A DNA stretch of 64,000 bases. Source: Nautilus pompilius. Lineage: Eukaryota; Mollusca; Cephalopoda; Nautilida; Nautilidae. The notes under the pieces were generated by a model. It was not told where the DNA came from. It made no database searches and saw only the letters and a program-made list of their open reading frames with translations. How positions within the stretch are numbered: the first letter of the stretch is position 1; every line of letters starts with the position of its first letter. The position numbers were made by a program, and so were the translations under genes. Location: contig JACATO010000048.1 of the NCBI GenBank assembly GCA_018389105.1, positions 62,001-126,000 on the forward strand, in the 5' to 3' direction. This document shows positions 12,643 to 21,739 of the stretch, one piece after another.

Positions 12643-12840
12643 ACTTTTTTGGGGGGGGGAGGGGAGTCCTGTAGCTAAAAAGGCTTTCTCAGGACCCAAA
12701 AGGACAGTAGAAGGGTTTGTACAGAAAAAGAGAGAACAAAAGAAAATAGCCCTGCACCACTTGCAGAGGCTAGGGCCGGGTGGGCGCCTATTTCCACCTA
12801 GTACAGAATTCATGAAAGCAGTACTATATCCCTTGCAGAG
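12643..12840. other. GC-rich insert flanked by a 10-bp direct repeat
   Basis: TAAGGGACCA occurs at 12633-12642 and again at 12841-12850. Between them is a 198-base segment far richer in G and C than the surrounding element, beginning with a T-run and a G-run and holding GCTAGGGCCGGGTGGGCGCC near 12770. Both strands are open across it (about 75-80 codons) but neither frame resembles a protein I know. The flanking repeats look like a target duplication or slippage repeat around captured DNA. Its source is unknown. Confidence 0.55.
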
Positions 12841-13041
12841 TAAGGGACCAATAATAAGTTTGTAAGAAATTAAAATAATTAATTTTTGTTTGTTTTATTT
12901 ACTTGTATTCATTTTGTTTTACTAATACAAAATTATAACAGAGAGAGATTAAAATAAACATAAGCATTTTAGGAAGCCTGTTCCAGTAATTAATAACATA
13001 CCTATATTGTTTTAAAATAGATAATTGAAAAATAACATTAT

Positions 13042-15042
13042 TTATAAATAGTACCTTATATAAGCAGCATTATTACTGTTACTGTCACATTTCTTATGTA
13101 ACAATGTTAAGCCTTGGTTCATATTATAATGAAAAATCAAGGAAGGGCAAATAAACATTTTACTATCAGTACAGTATGACTTTTGCTGCTGCACCAAGGA
13201 TGACAGATATTTTATATCAGGTTTGTATTTGGTTGTTTTGAGAGCTATGCATGCAGCGCTAGCTTTTTCATTAAGAATACTACTATAATTAGACTTGACA
13301 AAGTTCATCACTGAAAACAATGATTCGCATGAATATAGATGAAAATACTGATAATGCTGCCATTGCTACATTTTTCAGACAGTAAAAAATTTCAGGAATG
13401 GAATTCCAGAGTTTCAGAACTTCATTTTAGGCAATTTTCAGTGTTGATCCAGTTACTAACCGATCTCTTTCAATATTTTATAGTTCAGCTCTTAAGTCAA
13501 CAAATTTCTGACTCCAAAATGAGCTGCTTTGTAAATCATTCAATTGCATCTCAAAATTATTCAAGTCATTCCATCGATTGCACTTTTTATGAATTTTGCA
13601 GTTTCTTCAGATGACCTGAACTGAGTAAATCTTGAAGAAAATTGTTCAATAGTTGAATCAATGATGGTTTAAAATTGCATTTAAAGACTGAATATCTGTT
13701 TTCTCATGAATTTCAAGATCAGTCTTGTGTTTTTGTAGGTTTGGGAAATATTTAAGATTGCCTTTGTTGACATCACGTTTAAACACTTTTCAATTTGATT
13801 TCAAAAGCTCTTATGTTATCAAACATCATTTGTTTTGCCAAACCCCTGTAATTTGGTGTTCAAGTCATTTAAATGTGAGGAAAAATCTTTAAAAATACAT
13901 TAATCTATAAATGCACATAATGTCATGATTTTTGAAAAGAATTTTTCATTGGTCAAAAACATACAAATTTCATCCAAACACTCAACAAATCATTTAAGAA
14001 CAGAACCTAAACTAAGCCCGCTAACATCATTGTACATAAGTAGTTCTTTGTACACTGAATTCACCCCACTCAGTAAATTCTGAAACTTTTTTTTTTCAAA
14101 GCATGCACAGAAATAAAACTGACTACTTTGGTTACAATTTTCATCACATCTTCAAGTTCCTTAAGGTCAACTTTTGCACACACACAGCCGCCTCATGTAC
14201 AATACAGTGAAAGCCTACCAATGGATGTCCAACATATATTGTAAACAATTTACAAAACCACCACCTCTGCCAACCATACTGGGTGCACCATCAGTTGTTA
14301 AAGAAACTATTTTTTGAGAGATCAAGTTGTCTATTAGTTAGTTCCTTTACAACTGCCTTACATATTTCAGCCCCTTGTGGCATGTTCAGGTAAAGTTACT
14401 AAGTTAACCAATTCTTTCCATATTTCATCATCCCTACAAAATTGAGCAATAACAGCTAGCCTAGCTGATGATGTAACATCAGTGCTCTCATCAAGACAAA
14501 TAGAAAAGAACTTACATGATCCAATATCTTTTGTTAGCTGTTTTGCTATGTTTGTTTCCATTTTTAATATTCTATCTTTTACTGTTTTTCTACTCACTGG
14601 CAAATCCTTAATGAGATGAATAATTTTTTTCCTTTTCTGGAAAACCGTCAAAAGGAAAGGAGTGCATTCTAGCCATGATTCCTTAATATAATCCTCATCA
14701 CTGAATGGTTTTCCATGTTAGGCAATAATCTTTAATATCTCAAAACCAGCAGCAACTAAGTTGGAACTACCCAAAACATTTGATTGCATTTTTTGTTGTT
14801 GATTTCTCGAGAAATATGTTCTTTTTGTCTTGTTAATTTTTATCGCAAAGCCATTTACGAACCGTTTCATGATGCCGCTTTTTGAAAGTAGTTCTGCAGA
14901 CCACTTATTCAGAACATAAGATGTATAATGCTTTATCGCCTTTTTTGATCATGCCAAATTTTTCACTCCGCCATTCTTGAAAATCTCTACTGCTGCTTTC
15001 TACTTTTAAATGCTTTTGTTTCTTCACTGGTTGAGCCGACAT
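13042..15042 (-). pseudogene. hAT transposase (GTF2IRD2/ZBED5-like), broken
   Basis: The start is the ATG at 15042, giving MSAQPVKKQKHLKVE followed by an FQEWRSEKF stretch typical of this subfamily. An unbroken piece, 14651-14367, covers FFSICLDESTDVTSSARLAV, the first catalytic region of the RNase-H-like fold. The middle, in several frames, includes a histidine-rich HCIVHEAA block and the SSHLNDLNTKLQG region. The end, about 13330-13042, holds CESLFSVMNFVKS, the hAT dimerisation block. Stops and frameshifts occur throughout. The full domain order is preserved, so the copy died by point decay and not by deletion. Confidence 0.82.
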
Positions 15043-15563
15043 TCTTGGCAAACTAAATAGCAAATATTAACTTAATGCAAAACCAATAAAAGAGTAGTAG
15101 GCAGTAGTACATTTTACAAAACATGTTGCCAATAAATAATCACTCAACCACATTCGACAAGACATATTTTAATTAATTTGTCAAACGTTTTATTATTTGT
15201 ATTGTTAAAAATATATTCAATGTTCACTTCTATCATTATCTGAATACTGATTTATACTGGGTCAGCAGGGATTTTAAAACGTTTTGTCCAAAGTCACGTG
15301 CTCACCCAGCTGGCACCATGCCGGCAGCACGCTGAGACGTCTCCTGTCAGCACTTTTCACTGCTTCCAGTTTGTATTAAAAAATTATTCACTCAAGCATC
15401 ATTTGGTGGTAATGATAATCATAGACACACACAATCTCTATGCTTTCAGATATATCTCTATTTTATATATTGGTTGGGTAAAAAAAATCTTGGGACAATA
15501 GTGAATGCTGCATGCCAAGAAAATTTTCTTGCGTGCCACAGGTTCGCCAGCCCTGTCCTATCC

Positions 15564-16152
15564 TCTATATCACCTCTCTAGCATTTTATTCTATCAGCGA
15601 TAAAATTTTTTTTCTTTAGTCTGTCATCAGACATACTCTGGAAATCTTGTAATCATTATTCCATTTAGATAATTTCATAAAGATGTGTTACTCTTTTTTT
15701 GATAAGTATATACTATTCTATTTTTATAATTTTAGAATAATTTCAGATTGTAAGTTTGTTTTTTTTTAAATATCCATGTTCTTACATGAAGAGATATGAG
15801 GATGCATGCATGTACACACACTTGTATAAAAAGTAATGGATATAAAAATTAGATTAAAGTAGTAGTATTATTTTGCTACGCTATTGATTTTAATGTCTTT
15901 GCAAATGCACTTTTCAAATTTAAAAGCTTCAAGCTGCTCTTGATTCATACTTAGTAATGCTGGGAAATGTTCTAAAGGCCACTGGATTGTAAAGTCTCAA
16001 GAACACTCTTGGTTGCATGTTAGAAAATGTTTGATATTTTGGAAATCATGATGTCTACTTACAATACTTTGCCAAGAGGAACAGTATTTTTTTTTTTTTT
16101 TATAAAAGAGAAGCTTGAGATTCATTTGTTTAGTAAGTAAAATGTATTTATA
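15564..16152. other. non-coding, nothing recognised
   Basis: Spacer between the hAT element and a small TIR element. It contains T-runs and no recognisable motif. Confidence 0.4.
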
Positions 16153-16382
16153 CAGGGTGATAAAAAAGTAACTATGAAGTGGAAAATGTATTGTTTTCAT
16201 TTCAATATTTCAATACATTAACTCCTACAATAAAGTATTACAATAAATGCTGAAGATGTGTCCCACTCATGTTTAAACATTTTTCCACATTTTTTCATAT
16301 TCTCAAAAACGTTTGCAGTTCTTCCTCCTTCACTTTTGCAAATTTACTGCTAACACCTGTTGGTCATTTTCTGATCACCCTG
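16153..16382 (-). mobile_element. 230-bp TIR element (mariner-like deletion derivative)
   Basis: Left end CAGGGTGATAAAAAAGTAAC and right end, reverse-complemented, CAGGGTGATCAGAAAATGAC form imperfect inverted repeats, each flanked by TA. The minus strand between them carries a decayed coding tail (KVKEEELQTF then a W-x-N-V region ending near a cysteine or histidine) similar to the carboxy end of mariner-like transposases. I read it as a short internal-deletion copy that keeps the 3' end of the gene. It depends on a full-length relative for movement; none is in the window. Confidence 0.7.
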
Positions 16383-18179
16383 TATTAGTTAAAAAAACAA
16401 CAACAACATTCTGCTGCTTTGATGTATCTGTAGCTCTGTGGTAATCAAAGGGAATAAGGAGAAAATATCAGATTTTATAAGTTAAAAATGCAGAAAGATA
16501 TCTTGAAAGTAGGGATATTGCTTTCAATTTACACTAAACTATATATTTTTCTATTTTCTGGCACAAGTTCATAATTTCTTTTAACTCTCTTCCATTCAGA
16601 AATTGCAGTATTTGATATGCTCAAATGTTCAGACAATTTCCAAGATTGCTGCACAAAATTCACTTACTGAATTAAAATAATTAAAAGACATTTAAAACTC
16701 ATCGAATGACTCAAATAACCCAAATGACTTAGTCACAGTTCAGTAATCCAAATGAAAATAAGTGGGAAAAATTTAATTTATAGTGTAGAAATAAAAAAAA
16801 TTTGGAGTAAAATCACCTGATTGTTTTCACTGAGGTGCCAGTACTGATTAAATTTCTTGAACCTTCACAGTAACATTACTTTTGACACTAAGTCTGCCAT
16901 CCTTAGTCCAATAATCGTCAATGGATGGCACAGAATTATAGACATGTTTACCACTAATCTCCTTCCTGGTGATGTCCATCAAGGTGTCATCAGCTTTACT
17001 TATCTTTGAGTCTGTGTAGCATAGCAGTGAGGCATCTTTTATTTTTTTTGGTGCTTTGTTGTGCTTGCGAGTGTGGTGCTAGTGTGAAAGTTTGGGGATG
17101 CGTGTATATCTCCGAAGAGAAGGGAATGGGGTTGAGTCCGAAGCCTCGTTTTGGAGCAAGCACCTTTGGTTGGGTAAAAACCCAGGTAGTATGATGCCCA
17201 CCTCATGGTATGACGACATGCAGGACCAAAATGCCCTGACATCTCGTAAATGAGACGGTATCTCAGGTGATCACAAGAAATCTTCTGGTATCAGTTTATA
17301 GAAGAAATCCTGGTCAGTTATGGCCCAACTTGAAAAGAAAAGGACTAAAAGTCTTGTCTGCAAAAGTTTTCATAATCTATTCATATTTTTTCTGACCTTA
17401 GACATTTGTCTCTTTCCTACTATCAAGTGTTTTTTTCTTTGAATGCTAAGGCACAAAACATGAAAGGAAGTGCAGTCTTGTGTAGTTTTAGAAATTACCA
17501 GTTGGTGAGAGTGGACATGCCTGAAAATTTTTTTGAATAAATTTTGGTTGTATATACTATCAAATCTGCTTTAGGTGACTAATCATGGGAGACATCTAAA
17601 CTGGTCTCTTAAATTCGGCAAGCTTAGATTTTTGTATTTTCAGATAATTTAATAACGTTTTTTTTTATACATACATAAGTAAATGCTCCAAATATAGTGA
17701 GATGAGGTGGCAAAAAGCACAGAAATGTTATTGTAACCCTAATTAAGAAGTGCTCTGGTTAGCTGATATATTTATAGCATAGTTAATTGTCTTGAAATAT
17801 GTTGGACCTTTTTGCTTTTTTCTAGAAACTATTTTGCTTCTTGTCACTAATCTCTGTACACTAGATTTCTGTTATTTCAAAGTTTTGAGAGTTTGGTGAT
17901 TTTATTAGAGATATAATTATGCTTTGGAACACACATCACTGGCTTGAGGTAGGAACATTTTAATCTATATGTGGAGAGAGAGGGTGGGGATGAAAATGCT
18001 CTATGATGCCAGGGATCTCAGGGACTCAAGGTTTCAGGTCCTGTGACACAAATTTGATTTGGACACATCACTGCAGATTGCTGTAAGTCTCCATAAACTC
18101 TTGTTAAATTTTACTAGTTGTGTAAAACAATTTTGTCACTTGCTGTGCTTGACTCTTGAGTAAATATTTACTGTAATAA
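16383..18179. other. mostly non-coding, includes a possible SINE
   Basis: No protein-coding relic was recognised. A locally GC-richer block near 17030-17260 is listed separately. The rest is AT-rich. Confidence 0.4.
17060..17260 (+). repeat. possible tRNA-derived SINE
   Basis: GGGTTGAGTCC near 17131 fits an RNA polymerase III B box (GGTTCGANTCC) at 9 of 11 positions. TGGTGCTAGTG, about 50 bases earlier, is a fair A box with one clear mismatch. The block is more GC-rich than its surroundings, as decayed SINE heads often are. There is no clear target duplication or tail repeat, and a chance match cannot be excluded. Confidence 0.25.
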
Positions 18180-18313
18180 CACAGGGGAACAAATTTTAAA
18201 TAATTTTCAGTTGCATGGAATATTTTAACAAATTTTGATAGAACTTTAGGCGCTGATTTCAAATCTGAAATTAGTTTTTCTCTACAAGCTTTAGTTTGCA
18301 TGCAATTTGAGGT
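18180..18313 (+). repeat. left terminal inverted repeat
   Basis: It pairs with 20361-20486. Outer 11 bases match at 10 positions, and the inner 45 bases (around TTGCATGCAATTTG) match well after a poorly conserved middle. Confidence 0.75.
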
Positions 18314-18436
18314 TAGTGAAATTTTACAATGTGAACTTACGTAAACCATATATAAGCATTTTCATGTCCATATAAATTTATAACTTTTTGTATTTTTATA
18401 ATTAAATTATAATTTATCATTTGTTTCAGTTTAAAC

Positions 18437-20179
18437 ATGGCTTCTATTAAGAGAAATCATTGCAGAAACAAGCCTAATGCCTTCTGCTACATATGTGGAT
18501 GCTACACACTAAATCGTCAAAAACGTAATGTATCCTCCTTTGTCAAGCGTGCTTACAAGGCATATTTTGAAGTTCATCTTGGTGACCAAGACAAGCAATG
18601 GGCGCCTCATGTTGTGTGTCACAATTGTGAAGAAATGCTTCGAGACTGGACCAAAGGAAAACGTAAAAGTCTACCTTTTGGAGTTCCGATGGTTTGGCGT
18701 GAACCAACCAATCATTTAACTGACTGTTATTTCTGCATGGCATGGTAAACACATCGGGAGTTGGAAAAAAAAAACCGACATAAAATTACGTATCCAAACA
18801 TTCCCTCAGCTATTCGGCCTACTCCCCACTCTAGAGAAGTTCCTGTTCCAATATTTAAAGGCTTACCTTCATTAGACGATAAAGACATTGAAGATGATAC
18901 AAACAAACAAAATAGTAGTGACAGTGAAGTGGCAGAAAAATGTTCGTCGTCGGAGAATTGTTCTTCAGACTCTGAACCTTTTCCCACCTAAGCCTCTTCT
19001 GCAAGTTGAATTAAATGATTTAGTGCGAGATTTGGGCCTTTCAAAAAAAGCAGCAGAGGTTTTGGCATCAAGATTACAAAGTAGAAATCTTGTTGATCAC
19101 TCTGTTAAAGTTTCATATTTTAGAAATCGTGACCAACTTTTTGTAGCTTTCTTTTCAGAAGACAAACATTTTGTTTACTGCCATGACATTCCAGGGCTTC
19201 TTAAAGAACTGGGTGTATCTTACTATAATCCTGCCGAATGGAGACTCTTTTTGGACAGTTCAAAACGTAGTCTAAAGTGTGTTCTTTTACATAATGGCAA
19301 TGTTTATGGAGCGGTACCTATCGGTCATTCTGTGCATTTGCGAGAAGACTATGAGATGTGAGAATAGTCATGGACTTATTAAAATATCATGAGCACAATT
19401 GGATCATTTGTGTGGACTTAAAAATAGTCAATTTTCTTCTTGGACAACAGAAAGGTTTTACCAAGTTTCCATGTTTCCTTTGTATGTGGGACAGCCGAGC
19501 ACGAGACAAACATTGGGTCCAAAAGAACTGGCCTATCCGTGAAACTCTTAAAGCTGGCATGCCAAATATAAAAGAGCCAATTGTAAACAGAGATAAGATC
19601 ATCTTTCCTCCTCTTCACATAAAATTAGGTTTGATAAAGCAATTTGTTAAAGCCCTAAAAACCGAAGGTGAATGTTTTCAACACATCATCACAGCTTTAC
19701 CAGGGTTATCATTTGAAAAAATCAAAGCAGGTGTGTTTGATGGCCCACAAATTAGAACACTATTTCGTGATAATCAGTTTGTTGCTAAGATGAATGCTTT
19801 GGAAAAAGCAGCATGGTTATCTTTTGTGGCAGTTGTTCAGAACTTTCTCGGAAACTATAAAGCGGAAAACTACTGTGATCTTGTGAACACAATGCTCCTC
19901 GCTTTTCGTGATCTCGGGTGCAACATGAGCATCAAGCTTCATTTTTTGAACAGCCACCTTGATAAATTCCCTGACAATCTGGGAGCTGTAAGTGACGAAC
20001 AAGGAGAACGATTCCACCAAGACCTAAAGATCATGGAAGAACGTTACCAAGGGCGCTGGAACAAAAGCATGATGGCTGACTACTCTGCTGGAGCATTAAA
20101 CGAGATTGCCAAGATAAAGTGTACAAACGCAAAAGTTACAAACGCAATTCCTTCCTGGATAAAATACACATTCAGATAA
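18437..20179 (+). pseudogene. transposase-like protein of an uncharacterised invertebrate family, frameshifted
   Basis: The start is ATG at 18437. Segment one (18437-18748) holds a Cys-rich head: FCYICGCY, then VVCHNCEEML, then DCYFC, a probable zinc-binding region. The frame then shifts near 18740-18770, where a duplicated GCATG and a 10-A run occur, continuing as HKITYPNIPSAIRP and an acidic serine-rich linker. A second shift near 18985 leads to the segment with LGVSYYNPAEWRLFLDSSK, and a third near 19355 to the last 270 codons. These contain CVDLKIVNFLLG, KFPCFLCMWDSRA and GERFHQDLKIMEERYQGRW, the most conserved blocks of a family I recall as unnamed proteins in Hydra, aphids and other animals. 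Apart from the shifts no internal stop interrupts the pieces. The bounding inverted repeats show it is a transposon gene. Confidence 0.78.
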
Positions 20180-20360
20180 AAACTAATGAAATATGGCACG
20201 ATCAACACTAGATAATAATTTAATTTACTCATAAAATTTTTTAATTCTCTATCTTTTGCTTCAATAAATATTTTTAAATGACTTTTTTGCCGTTTTAAGA
20301 TTAAAGTGAACAGAAGAATTTTGATTAATGTTGGAATTTGTTAAAATAACGAAAATAAAA

Positions 20361-20486
20361 AATGTCAAATTGCATGAAATCTGTAGCTTGCAGACAAAAA
20401 CCGACTTTTAAAATTAAAATCTACATATTCAAATTGACTAGAAAAAAGTATTTTTTTTAATGCAACAAAATGAGTGTTCCCCAGTG
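20361..20486 (-). repeat. right terminal inverted repeat
   Basis: Inverted copy of 18180-18313. It ends in ...CCCCAGTG next to the TAA duplication. Confidence 0.75.
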
Positions 20487-20489
20487 TAA

Positions 20490-21189
20490 TCATAACGGTT
20501 GTGAAGAAATCAACCACAACAAATTGCTGATCACTCGAACAAACAAACAAATAACTGAACACTGATAACATGGTTTGATTATTTACTCATTGAACACCAG
20601 GAAGTAATAATCAACAGTTAAATTAATGGTAAAACAATTTTTAAAATGCTTCTGTTTGTTGTTGAATACAATTTATCTATTCTTTGTTTGGATATTGTAT
20701 CTGGTTCATGTATTTTTATATACATTAGCAGCTACCTATGTAAATGTGCAAATTAAATTGGAGAATGTGACATTTGTTGTTTGTTTGTCATTAAAGCTTG
20801 TAAATGAAAATTGGTATAAAGATGTACAATCTTTTCCTAAACCCTTTATTAATATACAGTAATGTATCAGTGTAAATGTGATATTTTTTTGGAGGATGTA
20901 AGTGATCGGCAGATGAAACTTTGACAAATGCATTATTTTTCTATATGATTAGATAAGGAAAGCCATGAACTTTTATTTGATCTACAGTAAGAAAATTCCA
21001 AAAGTACGAGTATTCTGTGATTACTGGTTAATATCATTTCCATAGCCAGAAGCATGAATTTGACAATCAGGTTTGCATTAAATGTATGTGGTGCTATGAT
21101 GCAAGGTAGAAAAATACATTTGCAACACATGAAAGTACAACATTCAGTATATTGCATTTATGTGACGTGAAACTAATCTGGTATGTTGG
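20490..21189. other. non-coding, nothing recognised
   Basis: AT-rich spacer. Open frames here are short, lysine/phenylalanine-rich and without motifs. Confidence 0.4.
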
Positions 21190-21610
21190 ATCTTCAACAT
21201 TTTGAAATCGACCCCTCCCTCAACTCCTTGCATTGGTTATGGATTGACAAGACTGGACATAGTTTTTGCTTCTCTTCCCACCATGATAGTATTCTTGTGT
21301 AATGTGTATGACTTGTTGGGCATCAATTTGAAGAAAGTCTGTAATTTCATCTTAATTATAAATCACATCTGGCAAATAGTAGGCTGGTAGGCCAAATGCG
21401 GATTGCTCATATAAAGTGGTAATGCTTTTTTAAAATTTTTAGCCACATTGACAGTGTATTTGTTGGGACACTGAACTGTTTGGTAACTTCTGATGTTTTC
21501 TTCTTAGCATATTCTACAGCCTTTAAGGCTTGATATTTATTCTCAATAGACTTTACATCTAACTTGTGCTTTCTATGGGCTGCCACATTTATTGGCAGTG
21601 ATTTTAACGA
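21190..21610 (-). pseudogene. Tigger/CENP-B-type helix-turn-helix fragment
   Basis: On the minus strand, about 21590-21415 reads KHKLDVKSIENKYQALKAVE, then a SEVTKQFSVPTNTLSMWLK stretch. This is the CENP-B amino-terminal helix-turn-helix of Tigger/jerky proteins, including the turn before the recognition helix. Downstream toward 21190 the frame decays. It is a third, separate Tigger-type remnant and differs from the other two. Terminal repeats were not found. Confidence 0.65.
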
Positions 21611-21739
21611 ACAAAATCTACAATGAATACAATAACTACAAAATATCAGTCTGACAAGTTTAATTGTGAATATTTTATTATAACAAATCAAGCAATTATA
21701 CATTGAATTATTATTCAGTTTACTTTGGCACTTCACAAC

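Larger units (their letters stand above)
12345..15555 (-). mobile_element. hAT transposon, both ends and 8-bp target duplication visible
   Basis: The right end, read outward-in, is CAGGGCTGGCGAACCTGTGG. The left end reads TGGGGCTGATGAACCTTTTT, an eroded version. Flanking 8-mers are TCCTAGCC (12337-12344) and TCCTATCC (15556-15563), a 7 of 8 match, as expected for hAT insertion. The 3.2-kb element carries one transposase on the minus strand followed by about 700 bases of non-coding sequence that includes a GC-rich insert and an imperfect duplication. Element length and ends agree with autonomous hAT elements of the ZBED5/GTF2IRD2 type. Confidence 0.88.
18180..20486 (+). mobile_element. CAC-ended DNA transposon with ~130-bp TIRs and uncharacterised transposase
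   Basis: The left end reads CACAGGGGAAC and the right end, reverse-complemented, CACTGGGGAAC. Both ends are flanked by TAA (18177-18179 and 20487-20489), a 3-bp target duplication. Similarity continues inward: GTTGCATGG pairs with TTGTTGCATT, and an inner block GCAAGCT...CATGCAATTTGA is shared, giving inverted repeats of about 130 bases. The 2.3-kb body encodes one transposase-like protein in three slightly shifted frames. CAC termini with a 3-bp duplication recall the CMC (CACTA/Mirage/Chapaev) group, but the protein is not a CACTA transposase that I recognise. I regard the superfamily as undetermined. Confidence 0.82.
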
